A program made the translations under genes and the position numbers. The notes under the pieces are model-generated. The model was not told the DNA's origin. It worked only from the letters and a program-made list of their open reading frames with translations, and made no database searches. A stretch of 64,000 nt of DNA. Origin: Gemmatimonadota bacterium (GTDB taxonomy: Bacteria > Gemmatimonadota > Gemmatimonadetes > Gemmatimonadales > GWC2-71-9). The stretch covers positions 62,001 through 126,000 of the forward strand of contig SHZT01000007.1 of NCBI GenBank assembly GCA_009692185.1, given 5' to 3'. Shown here in pieces: positions 8,785 to 16,822 of the stretch; positions within the stretch are counted from its first letter, which is position 1, and the number at the start of each line of letters is the position of its first letter.

Positions 8785-9768
8785 ATGAAGTTTCCCTATC
8801 CCGTCGCGCATTCCGTACCGCTCTTTCTGGCGCCGATGGCGGGCGTCTCGGAGGCCCCGTTCCGGCGTATCTGCCGCTCGTACGGGGCCGACGTCGTGGT
8901 GTCGGAATTCCTGTCGTGCGAGGGGCTCCGGCGGGGCTGCAAGAGCGTCCACGACGGCGCGTTTTTCACCGAGCCGGAGCGGCCTATCGGGATCCAGCTC
9001 TACGGGTCCGACCCGGAGAGCATGGCGGAGGCCGCGCGGCTGGTCACCGAGCACTACGCGCCCGATTTCGTGGATATCAACTTTGGGTGCCCGGTCAAGA
9101 AGGTCGTCAAGCGGAACGGCGGGTCCGGCTGCCTCAAGGACCTTGGCCTGGTCCAGTCCATCATTCGCGCGGTGTGCGGGGCCACCCACCTGCCCGTCAC
9201 CGCGAAGATCCGCAGCGGCTGGGACGAAGCAAGTCGTGATCCAGTCACGATCGCGCTCCGGTGCCAGGACGGCGGGGCCCAGGTCATCACGCTTCACCCG
9301 CGGACGCGGACCGACATGTTCTCGGGGCATGCGCGCTGGGACGAGATCGGCCGGGTGGTCGAGGCGGTGGACGTGCCGGTCATCGGCAACGGCGACATCA
9401 CCACGGCCGAGGATGCGTTCCGGATGCGCCAGGAAACGGGGTGCGCCGGCGTCATGATCGCGCGCGGGTCGTTCGGGAATCCGTGGATCTTCCAGCAGGC
9501 ACGGGCGTTGTTCGAAGGGCGGACACCGCACGCGTCCCCGGGGGCCGCGGAACGGTTTGCTGTGGCGTCGCGCCACGCCCGGCTCGCGGTGGAGGTGCAG
9601 GGTGACGACCGCCAGACCACGATGGAGTTCCGCAAGCACCTCGGCTGGTACGTGAAGGGCCTGCCTGGCGCTTCCGACCTCCGGCGGCAGCTCCACCGGG
9701 TCGAGTCCATGCACGAGGTGGAGCGCATCTTCGCCGAGTACCTGTCACCCGCGCTGGCTGTCGGGTGA
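8785..9768 (+). CDS. dusB: tRNA-dihydrouridine synthase
   Basis: A 327-residue FMN-dependent Dus protein that reduces uridine to dihydrouridine in tRNA. The FMN barrel begins LFLAPMAGVSEAPFR. The catalytic cysteine is C102 in DINFGCPVKKVVKRNGGSG, followed by TAKIRSGWD, the phosphate loops VIGNGDI and GVMIARGSFGNPW, and the helical tRNA-binding C-terminus (FRKHLGWYVKGLPG). This pattern matches the DusB/NifR3 branch, so I use dusB, but the exact tRNA position modified cannot be read from sequence. The ATG sits directly downstream of a leaderless-type promoter. larB overlaps the stop as GTGA. Confidence 0.93.
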   Translation: MKFPYPVAHSVPLFLAPMAGVSEAPFRRICRSYGADVVVSEFLSCEGLRRGCKSVHDGAFFTEPERPIGIQLYGSDPESMAEAARLVTEHYAPDFVDINFGCPVKKVVKRNGGSGCLKDLGLVQSIIRAVCGATHLPVTAKIRSGWDEASRDPVTIALRCQDGGAQVITLHPRTRTDMFSGHARWDEIGRVVEAVDVPVIGNGDITTAEDAFRMRQETGCAGVMIARGSFGNPWIFQQARALFEGRTPHASPGAAERFAVASRHARLAVEVQGDDRQTTMEFRKHLGWYVKGLPGASDLRRQLHRVESMHEVERIFAEYLSPALAVG

Positions 9769-10553
9769 ACGCCGACCGCCTCGCCGAGCTGCTCACGCAG
9801 ATCTCGGTGGGCACGCTCTCACCCGAAGCCGCGCTCGAGAGGCTGCGTCATTTTCCGGTTGAATCGCTGGAATACGCGCGGGTGGATCACCTGCGACCCC
9901 TGGTGCAGGGGCACGCCGAAGTCGTGTTCTGCCAGGGGAAGACACCAGCGCAGTGCGTAGGCATCTGTGAAGCGCTCGCCGGCGCGTCCGGATCATTCCT
10001 GGCCACGCGGGCGGACCAGGCAACCGCGGACGCGTTGCGGAACCGGTTCCGGGGAGCCGTGTGGAACGAAACCGCGCGGACGGTGCGCCTGGCGCCGGAC
10101 CCGCCCTCAGGCATCACCGGCCGCGGCACCATCCTGGTGGTGACGGCTGGCACGGGCGACATACCGGTGGCCGAGGAAGCCGCGGTGGTGTCCGAGGCGC
10201 TCGGGAACCGCACCGAGCGGTTGTACGACGTCGGGGTGGCCGGCATTCACCGGCTGCTTCAGCAGCGGAAGGCGCTCGATGGCGCGGCGGTAATCATCGT
10301 CGTCGCCGGAATGGACGGCGCCCTGCCGAGCGTGGTTGGAGGCCTGGTGTCGATTCCAGTGGTCGCGGTCCCGACGAGCGTGGGATACGGGGCGTCGTTC
10401 GCCGGACTCGCCGCCTTGCTGGCGATGCTCAACTCGTGCGCCGCGGGCGTGACGGTGGTGAACATCGACAACGGGTTTGGCGCTGCCGCAGCGGCGTCGC
10501 GCATCAATCATCTGGCTGGGGGAGAGGCCGAACGTGTCCCGCCCCATGCATAA
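9765..10553 (+). CDS. larB: LarB, pyridinium-3,5-biscarboxylic acid mononucleotide synthase (nickel-pincer cofactor pathway)
   Basis: A 262-residue protein. The N-terminal segment has the LarB helix-turn region (ERLRHFPVESLEYARVDHLRPLVQG) and EVVFCQGKTPAQ. The C-terminal half is an AIR-carboxylase (PurE-like) fold with VVTAGTGDIPVAEEA, GMDGALPSVVGGL and the motif SCAAGVTVVNIDNGFGA around C225, the cysteine that forms the covalent nicotinate intermediate in characterised LarB. It carboxylates and dephosphorylates NaAD, the first step to the nickel-pincer nucleotide of lactate racemase-type enzymes. LarA, LarC and LarE are not in this window. The GTG start overlaps the dusB stop (GTGA). Confidence 0.9.
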   Translation: MNADRLAELLTQISVGTLSPEAALERLRHFPVESLEYARVDHLRPLVQGHAEVVFCQGKTPAQCVGICEALAGASGSFLATRADQATADALRNRFRGAVWNETARTVRLAPDPPSGITGRGTILVVTAGTGDIPVAEEAAVVSEALGNRTERLYDVGVAGIHRLLQQRKALDGAAVIIVVAGMDGALPSVVGGLVSIPVVAVPTSVGYGASFAGLAALLAMLNSCAAGVTVVNIDNGFGAAAAASRINHLAGGEAERVPPHA

Positions 10554-10604
10554 AGTGTCCCAGAAACGCCCTACCCCCCTCTCTCCGTCCGCCGTACCTT
10601 GAGC

Positions 10605-10646
10605 ATGCGCGCCACCCATTGGACCATTTCAGGCACTGGTACATGA
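10605..10646 (+). CDS. Possible 13-codon leader ORF before the GAF-type gene
   Basis: ATG at 10605 reads 13 codons (MRATHWTISGTGT) to TGA 10644-10646, which overlaps the next gene's ATG at 10643 as ATGA. A -10-like TACCTT (10595-10600) lies 4 bases before this ATG, but no convincing -35 box is present. It could couple translation of the downstream gene, or be chance. Confidence 0.2.
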   Translation: MRATHWTISGTGT

Positions 10647-11518
10647 CGAATTGGATCGTACTGGCCGGCGTCGCCGTCGGCGCCTCGTGGTGGTCGCGTC
10701 GCGCTCCCGGCAGGCGCGGAGCCCAGGGTGACCTCCTGGCGGTGGACTTCGAGCATGTCCTGGATCTCGTGCGACGGGTGCACGGCGCCCAAGCCGCCTG
10801 CCTCATTACCGACGACGACGTCCCTACGGTCGCGACCGGGGACCCCAAACCCCCGAAGGACGTGATTGACCGCGCGGTAGCGAGAGCCCAGGCGGCCATG
10901 GCAGATGGCACGGATCACCTGGTCCTGGACGTTCCGGAGATTGTCGCGGTTGGTGACGGCCGAATCGGGGCGGCGCTCGTCCTTCCTGCTGTGCAGCGCT
11001 CACCCGAGGCCCGACAGCGTATCGCGGGCGACCTGCGCCGCATCGTCAGCGCCTTCCGCGTTGGGGGAGATGGCGGGCTCATGTTGCGGGTGGACCCGCA
11101 GAAAGCCCTGGACGGGGCCCTGAGCCGCCTGGAATCGGTCGAGGGGCTGGCGACGGCACTGTGCGAAGCGGCCCGGTCTGTCACGGGCCTGCCAACCGCC
11201 ATTGTCCTCCGCGATCAGGTCACCCACGCCGCCACGATCGTCGCCGTGTCCCGGATCTCGGATCATCGCCTGGTCGGCAACCGCGTCACGTCGCGCAAGG
11301 GACGCCGGCGGAGACCGGGTGGAGATCGCCAGCCTCTCGCGGACTACGGCATAGAGTCGCGTGCGAGCACCGAGTCGGCCGGGGCCCAGAGCGAATCCGG
11401 GGGCAGCAGCGTATCGGTCTCGAGCCGGGTTGTGTCGGTGTCCGGCAAGCCGACGCGGCGGCGCAGGAACACGGTACGCACCATTCGCGACTCGACCTTC
11501 GCCGCCTGCCGGTGGTAG
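10643..11518 (+). CDS. Membrane-anchored GAF-type protein, apparently truncated (possible pseudogene)
   Basis: The 291-codon frame starts MTNWIVLAGVAVGASWW, a single N-terminal membrane segment. Up to about residue 215 it looks like genuine protein. The first region (DFEHVLDLVRRVHGAQAACLITDDD) and the second (GLATALCEAARSVTGLPTAIVLRD...IVAVSRISDHRLVGNRV) resemble paired GAF sensor domains as found in front of GGDEF or kinase modules. After about base 11300 the sequence becomes low-complexity Arg/Ser-rich. From 11344 it is simply the antisense of the mtgA 3' end. The second GAF domain stops midway and no output domain follows. I infer loss of the 3' half by rearrangement; the GAF assignment is tentative. 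Confidence 0.55.
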   Translation: MTNWIVLAGVAVGASWWSRRAPGRRGAQGDLLAVDFEHVLDLVRRVHGAQAACLITDDDVPTVATGDPKPPKDVIDRAVARAQAAMADGTDHLVLDVPEIVAVGDGRIGAALVLPAVQRSPEARQRIAGDLRRIVSAFRVGGDGGLMLRVDPQKALDGALSRLESVEGLATALCEAARSVTGLPTAIVLRDQVTHAATIVAVSRISDHRLVGNRVTSRKGRRRRPGGDRQPLADYGIESRASTESAGAQSESGGSSVSVSSRVVSVSGKPTRRRRNTVRTIRDSTFAACRW

Positions 11519-12165
11519 GCGCTGCTCTCCACCCCTGGGTGCCAGGTGGTCGGCCGGGGCAGAGACGCCGCCAACATTGCCGATTCATGGGTGTTGAGGT
11601 CTGACGCCGGCTTGCCGAAGTATCTTTGCGCCGCCGCCTCTGCCCCATACAATCCAGGACCGAATTCCACCACATTCATATACAGTTCGAGAATGCGCTC
11701 CTTGCTGAGGTGGCGCTCCAGCCGGCGCGTCAGCAATGCCTCCTTGAGCTTCCGAATCGGGTTGCGGGACGGCGAGAGCCAGAGGTTCTTGGCCAGCTGT
11801 TGCGTGATAGTCGAAGCGCCGCGCAGACCCTCACCGGTCCGCAGGGTGGCACGGGTGGCGTCGAACAGGTCCGAGAACTCGAATCCATGGTGGGAAAAGA
11901 AGCCGATGTCCTCCGACACCAGCACGGCGAGCGCCAGCTCCGGGGCAATCTGGTCGAGCGGTACGGGGCGCCAGGCGATGCGGTCATTCCTTCCCGCGGC
12001 ACGGAGCCGGGCTTGATACCGCGTGATGAAGGCCGTCGTGGACGGGTTCGCGCGGGCCAGCGGGGTGACGTCGGGCAGGGTCGCCAGCTGAACGAGAACG
12101 CCCGCTGCTGCCACGCCAGCGACGGCTCCAAGGGTCAGCCAGACACGGCGCGGCCGAACATTCAC
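11344..12165 (-). CDS. mtgA: Monofunctional biosynthetic peptidoglycan transglycosylase
   Basis: A 273-residue GT51 enzyme with one N-terminal membrane anchor (residues about 8-29), polymerising lipid II on the outer face of the inner membrane. All five GT51 motifs are visible: catalytic E85 in SEDIGFFSHHGFE, RGASTITQQLAKNL, RKLKEALLTRRLE, KERILELYMNVVEFGPGLYG and ESAMLAASLPRP. No transpeptidase domain follows, as expected for MtgA. A proline- and Asp-rich tail (from about 235) has no family match that I recognise. The GTG start is only 14 bases from the divergent NUDIX start. The last 175 bases overlap the antisense GAF-type frame. Confidence 0.92.
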   Translation of the reverse strand: MNVRPRRVWLTLGAVAGVAAAGVLVQLATLPDVTPLARANPSTTAFITRYQARLRAAGRNDRIAWRPVPLDQIAPELALAVLVSEDIGFFSHHGFEFSDLFDATRATLRTGEGLRGASTITQQLAKNLWLSPSRNPIRKLKEALLTRRLERHLSKERILELYMNVVEFGPGLYGAEAAAQRYFGKPASDLNTHESAMLAASLPRPTTWHPGVESSAYHRQAAKVESRMVRTVFLRRRVGLPDTDTTRLETDTLLPPDSLWAPADSVLARDSMP

Positions 12166-12179
12166 GCAGGAGCCATCGC

Positions 12180-12728
12180 GTGATCTCGCTGCGCAAGCTG
12201 CGCCGGGAAGTGGAGGGGTTCAACCCGCGGGGAGACCGCGTCGCGGCCGCCGCCCGTCGGCGGACCCTCCACCTGCTGGAGCTGGACCGGGCGGCGCTGG
12301 ACCGGCGGAACTACGAGCCGGGGCACATCACCGCGAGCGGCATCGTGTTTTCTCCGGATCGGTCGGCCATCCTGCTGGTGTATCATCGGCGCCTGGAGCG
12401 GTGGCTCCAGCCGGGCGGCCACGTGGAGCGCGATGATGGCAACACGATGGAAGCGGCGGCGCGCGAGGTGCTGGAGGAGACCGGTGTGACGCCGGACGAA
12501 GACGATGGCGTGCGCCTGGTCGGCATCAACGTGCACCGGATTCCGCCGGCCAAGGGAGAGCCTGCGCATCTGCACCACGACCTCGTATGGCGTTTCATGG
12601 CGGCCGAGGGCCGGCTGGGCCGGCCAAAGGAGCGCCGGCAGGCCGTGTGGTGCCGGGTGGACGGACTGGGTCATCACGGCGCCGACGCGCCATTGCTGCG
12701 GACGGTGCAACGGGCGCTGCGGAAGTAG
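12180..12728 (+). CDS. NUDIX hydrolase
   Basis: A 182-residue protein with a NUDIX box, GGHVERDDGNTMEAAAREVLEETGV in the slightly expanded form; the REVLEETG metal-binding core is intact. An N-terminal helical segment of about 45 residues (REVEGFNPRGDRV...LDRAALDRRNY) precedes it. The histidine-rich strand PAHLHHDLVWRFM is typical of the NUDIX subgroup seen next to various housekeeping genes. The substrate, a nucleoside diphosphate-linked compound, cannot be read from sequence. The GTG start has an AGGAG-type ribosome site (CAGGAG, 12167-12172). It converges on ppdK with a 10-base gap and no visible terminator. Confidence 0.88.
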   Translation: MISLRKLRREVEGFNPRGDRVAAAARRRTLHLLELDRAALDRRNYEPGHITASGIVFSPDRSAILLVYHRRLERWLQPGGHVERDDGNTMEAAAREVLEETGVTPDEDDGVRLVGINVHRIPPAKGEPAHLHHDLVWRFMAAEGRLGRPKERRQAVWCRVDGLGHHGADAPLLRTVQRALRK

Positions 12729-12738
12729 GGACGTGACG

Positions 12739-15390
12739 TCAGTCGGTGGTGTAGAGCGGCTGACCGGACAGGGCGGCATGCGCCGCGGCCAGCCGGGCGA
12801 TCGGCACCCGGAACGGTGAGCACGACACATAGTTGAGCCCGATCTGGTGACAGAACTCGATGGAGCGGGGATCGCCCCCGTGCTCGCCGCAGATCCCGAT
12901 CTTGAGTTGACGGTTCCGCTCCCGCCCCAGCCGCACACCCATGCTGATGAGCTTTCCCACGCCCACCTGGTCCAGCGTCTGGAATGGATCGTCGGACAGA
13001 ATCCCGTTCTCGATGTAGAACGGCAGGAACCGGCCGGCGTCATCCCGGGACAGGCCGAGCGTGGTCTGCGTGAGGTCGTTGGTGCCGAAAGAAAAGAACT
13101 CGGCAACGTCGGCGATCTCGTCCGCGGTGACGCACGCGCGAGGCAATTCGATCATCGTCCCCACCAGGTATTCCACCCGCACCTTGCGCTCGGTGAACAC
13201 TCGCTCGGCGGTGGCCCGCACCAGCTGGCACTGGCGGTTGAACTCGCTCACGTTGGCCACGAGCGGGATCATCACCTCGGGGTGCACGGCAACCCCTTCG
13301 ACGGTCACCTGGCAGGCGGCTTCGAAGATTGCCTGGGCCTGCATTTCGGTGATCTCGGGGAACGTGATCCCGAGGCGGCAGCCGCGATGACCGAGCATGG
13401 GGTTGGACTCGGTGAGCATCTCGACGGTGTGGCGGAGGCGCTCAAGCGGAACGCTCAGGCTCACGGCCAGCGCGTGAAGACTCTCTTCGTCGTGCGGCAG
13501 GAACTCGTGAAGGGGCGGGTCGAGGAGACGGATGGTAACCGGCAGGCCGTCCATCTCCCGGAAGATGCCGGCGAAGTCGTCCCGCTGCATCGGCAACAGC
13601 TTGAGCAGCGCCCGGCGGCGGCCCTCCAGGTCCATCGCGACGATCATCTCGCGCATGGCCTGGATGCGGTCGCCCTCGAAGAACATGTGCTCTGTGCGGC
13701 AGAGGCCGATCCCTTCGGCGCCATGCTCCCGGGCACGGCGCGCGTCCGCCGGCGTGTCGGCGTTCGTCCGCACGCGGAGCATGCGGACCTCGTCGGCCCA
13801 CCGCATGAGCCGGTTGAAATCCTCGTTGACGCCCGGAGGGACGAGCGGAACCTGGCCCATGATCACGCGGCCGGACGATCCGTCCACGGTGATCCAGTCG
13901 CCCTCGCGGACGACCCAGCGGTCCACCCGCACGAGGCCGGCCGCCTCGTCTACGTCGAGGTCCTTGCAGCCCACGACGCAGCACTTGCCCATGCCCCGGC
14001 AGACCACCGCCGCGTGGCTCGTCATGCCGCCCCGGGCGGTGAGAATGGCGCGGGCCGCCACCATGCCGTGGAAGTCGTCGGGGCTCGTCTCGCGCCGTAC
14101 GAGAATCACCGGCTGGCCGACCGCGCCCAGCTGGGCGGCACGGTCGGCGTTGAATACGACCTTCCCGACGGCGGCCCCGGGCGACGCCGGGAGGCCGACC
14201 GCCAGCACCTGGAGCGGTGTCTTGGGATCCACGGTGGGGTGGAGCAGCTGGCTCAGCTGGTCCGGGTGAACCCGGAGCACCGCCTCGCGCCGCTCGATGC
14301 GGCCTTCGTCCACCATTTCGACGGCGCAGCGCACGGCGGCCTGCGCGGTCCGCTTGGCCCGGCGGGTCTGGAGCAGGAACAGGCGGCCCCGCTCGACCGT
14401 GAATTCAATGTCCTGCACGTCGCGAAAATGGCGCTCGAGTGTCTCGGCGGTGCGGACGAGTTCCTCGTAGGCCGCCGGCAGTTGGGCGGCCATGTCCGCG
14501 ATCGGTTCCGGGTCACGTATGCCGGCCACGACATCTTCGCCCTGCGCGTTGACCAGGAACTCACCGTAGAGCTGCCGCTCGCCGGTGGACGGGTTGCGGG
14601 TAAACGCGACGCCGGTGCCCGAGTCGTCGCCCATGTTGCCGTAGACCATGGCCACGATGCTGACGGCCGTGCCGAGGTCGTCGGGAATGCGATGCACCCG
14701 GCGATAGTCCACCGCGCGCTTGGCTTGCCAGCTGCGGAAGACCGCCTCCACCGCGCCCCACAGCTGGTCCCACGGATCCCCGGGGAAGTGCCGGCCGGAT
14801 GCCCGTTCGACGATGGTCTTGAACTTGGCCGTGAGCGCCCGAAGGTCAGCGGCCTCGAGGTCGATGTCCCGGGTGACGCGCCGGTGGTGCTTCGCGGTCT
14901 CGAGGGCCGCCTCGAACTGGTCGGGCTCGCCGGGAGGCTCCTTCAACCCGCAGACGACCTCGCCGTACATCTGGATGAAGCGGCGATAGGAGTCGAAAAC
15001 GAACCGCTCGTTACCGGTCTGCCGGGACAGCGCCTGCGCGGTCTTGTCGTTCAGCCCGAGGTTGAGGATGGTGTCTAGCATGCCGGGCATGGACACCGCC
15101 GCGCCGGACCGGACGGAAACCAGCAGCGGGTTGGACGGGTCGCCGAACATGCGGCCGGCCGCGTCTTCCAGGCGGCGCATGGCGGTCTTCACTTCGGCAA
15201 TGAGGCTTTCCGGCAGGCGGCGGTCGGCGAGGTAGCGGCCACAAAGCTGGGCGGAAATCGTGAAGCCCGGAGGCACCGGAATGCCGATCGACGTCATCTC
15301 CGCGAGGTTGGCGCCTTTGCCGCCCAGGATGTCGGCCATCCGGGCGCTGCCTTCCGCTTTTCCGTTGCCGAAGAAATAGACGTCGGGCAT
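12739..15390 (-). CDS. ppdK: Pyruvate, phosphate dikinase
   Basis: An 883-residue enzyme, full family length. It interconverts pyruvate + ATP + Pi with PEP + AMP + PPi. The N-terminal ATP-grasp domain has the KGANLAEM loop and VSVRSGAAVSMPGMLDTILNLG. The phosphohistidine domain has catalytic H459 in GGMTSHAAVVCRGMGK. The C-terminal TIM barrel has the active-site cysteine in GICGEHGGDP. The threonine just before the catalytic histidine (T457) is the one controlled by PDRP in other species. The ATG at 15390 lies 22 bases after purF. As last gene of the reverse operon it is probably co-transcribed with the purine genes. Confidence 0.97.
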   Translation of the reverse strand: MPDVYFFGNGKAEGSARMADILGGKGANLAEMTSIGIPVPPGFTISAQLCGRYLADRRLPESLIAEVKTAMRRLEDAAGRMFGDPSNPLLVSVRSGAAVSMPGMLDTILNLGLNDKTAQALSRQTGNERFVFDSYRRFIQMYGEVVCGLKEPPGEPDQFEAALETAKHHRRVTRDIDLEAADLRALTAKFKTIVERASGRHFPGDPWDQLWGAVEAVFRSWQAKRAVDYRRVHRIPDDLGTAVSIVAMVYGNMGDDSGTGVAFTRNPSTGERQLYGEFLVNAQGEDVVAGIRDPEPIADMAAQLPAAYEELVRTAETLERHFRDVQDIEFTVERGRLFLLQTRRAKRTAQAAVRCAVEMVDEGRIERREAVLRVHPDQLSQLLHPTVDPKTPLQVLAVGLPASPGAAVGKVVFNADRAAQLGAVGQPVILVRRETSPDDFHGMVAARAILTARGGMTSHAAVVCRGMGKCCVVGCKDLDVDEAAGLVRVDRWVVREGDWITVDGSSGRVIMGQVPLVPPGVNEDFNRLMRWADEVRMLRVRTNADTPADARRAREHGAEGIGLCRTEHMFFEGDRIQAMREMIVAMDLEGRRRALLKLLPMQRDDFAGIFREMDGLPVTIRLLDPPLHEFLPHDEESLHALAVSLSVPLERLRHTVEMLTESNPMLGHRGCRLGITFPEITEMQAQAIFEAACQVTVEGVAVHPEVMIPLVANVSEFNRQCQLVRATAERVFTERKVRVEYLVGTMIELPRACVTADEIADVAEFFSFGTNDLTQTTLGLSRDDAGRFLPFYIENGILSDDPFQTLDQVGVGKLISMGVRLGRERNRQLKIGICGEHGGDPRSIEFCHQIGLNYVSCSPFRVPIARLAAAHAALSGQPLYTTD

Positions 15391-15412
15391 TGATGATCCT
15401 GGTGTGGGGCTG

Positions 15413-16813
15413 CTAAAGACTGACCGCGTGCGCCAGCGAGGCCGCTTCGCGCTCAGCCGGCGTTTCGTCAGGTACGACGGTGGGATACTGGCTCGAGAAG
15501 CAGGCGTGGCAGAACCGGTCGGGGTCACCGCCGGCCGCGCGGAGGGTGCCGGGCAGGGAGAGGTACCCGAGGGAGTCCACGCCCAGGTGCTGGCGGATCT
15601 CCTCGGCGGAGTGCGAAGAGGCAATCAACTCCGACCGGTTGGGCGTATCGATCCCGTAGTAGCAGGGTCCCTTGATCGGTGGTGACGCGAACCGGAAATG
15701 GACCTCCCGCGCGCCCGCGTGGCGAATCATCTGCACCAGGTTCCGCGAGGTGGTGCCGCGGACCAGGGAATCGTCCACCACGACGACACTCTTGCCGGAA
15801 ATGACGCCGCGGACGGGATTGAACTTGATCTGCACCTTGGCGGTACGGGCACTTTGGCCCGGATTGATGAACGTCCGGCCGACGTAGTGATTGCGAATGA
15901 GCCCGTGCTCGAGCTTGGTCCCGGAGACCTCGGCGAAGCCCAGGGCCATGGCATTGGCGGAGTCAGGGACGGAGAAGACGCAGTCTGCGCCCGGCGCCGG
16001 GTGTTCCCGCGCGAGTTCGCGCCCCAGGTCCCGGCGCACCCGGTCCACCGATTCGCCGAACACGGTGCTGTCGGGCCGCGAGAAGTAGATCAACTCGAAT
16101 ACGCAGCGGCGCGATTCCTTGCGGGGGAGGGGCGGCAGGTCCGTGATGTTGCCATCACGGATCTTGAGCCACTCGCCCGGCTGCAATTCCCGAATCGGCG
16201 TGGCGCCCACGATGTCCAGCGCGCAGGTCTCCGACGCCAGCACGTAGCCGCGTCCCAGGGCTCCCAGGGTGAGCGGGCGGAAGCCGCGGGGGTCCACGAT
16301 GGCGTACAGCGTCTGGCCGATCGTGAGGAGCAGGGAGTAGGCGCCCTCGACCCGTTCCAGCGCGTCGAGGATCTGGTCGTCGGGACTCCGGGCGTCGGAG
16401 CGCGCAATGAGGTGCACCAGGACTTCGGAATCGGACGTAGACTGGAAAATCGAACCGCGGCGAACGAGGTCATCCCGGAGTTCCCGGGCGTTGGTCAAGT
16501 TGCCGTTGTGCGCCAGGGCCAGCGGACCTCGGTGATAATTGGCCATGACGGGCTGGGCGTTCTGGATGATCGACGACCCGGTCGTGGAGTAGCGCGTGTG
16601 CGCGACCGCCACATCGCCGATGAGGGAACGCAGGGTCTCGGGAGAGAAGATCTCGTTGACGAGCCCCATCCCGCGGTGGGCGTGGGGGGCGCCGTCCCGG
16701 TCAACGGAGACGATGCCGGCGGATTCCTGCCCGCGGTGCTGGAGAGCATAGAGGCCCAGGTACGCGAGCTGGGCCGCGTCTTTGAGCCCGGAAACGCCGA
16801 AGATGCCGCACAT
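15413..16813 (-). CDS. purF: Amidophosphoribosyltransferase
   Basis: A 466-residue enzyme for the first step of purine synthesis, making phosphoribosylamine from PRPP and glutamine. It begins MCGIFG, so Cys2 is the N-terminal nucleophile and no long propeptide is present. The PRPP-binding loop is VVVVDDSLVRGTT. The cysteines of the Bacillus-type 4Fe-4S form are visible: one in RRCVFELIYFSRPDS, one in GPCYYGID and two in FCHACFSS. An oxygen-sensitive cluster is therefore likely. The start is 9 bases after the purL stop, within the truA-to-ppdK unit. Confidence 0.97.
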   Translation of the reverse strand: MCGIFGVSGLKDAAQLAYLGLYALQHRGQESAGIVSVDRDGAPHAHRGMGLVNEIFSPETLRSLIGDVAVAHTRYSTTGSSIIQNAQPVMANYHRGPLALAHNGNLTNARELRDDLVRRGSIFQSTSDSEVLVHLIARSDARSPDDQILDALERVEGAYSLLLTIGQTLYAIVDPRGFRPLTLGALGRGYVLASETCALDIVGATPIRELQPGEWLKIRDGNITDLPPLPRKESRRCVFELIYFSRPDSTVFGESVDRVRRDLGRELAREHPAPGADCVFSVPDSANAMALGFAEVSGTKLEHGLIRNHYVGRTFINPGQSARTAKVQIKFNPVRGVISGKSVVVVDDSLVRGTTSRNLVQMIRHAGAREVHFRFASPPIKGPCYYGIDTPNRSELIASSHSAEEIRQHLGVDSLGYLSLPGTLRAAGGDPDRFCHACFSSQYPTVVPDETPAEREAASLAHAVSL

Positions 16814-16822
16814 CGGTCCGCC

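Noticed and set aside
12847-15078. A 743-codon open frame on the forward strand
   Set aside because: It is the antisense of ppdK, whose motifs and length are unambiguous. Long antisense frames are expected at this GC content.
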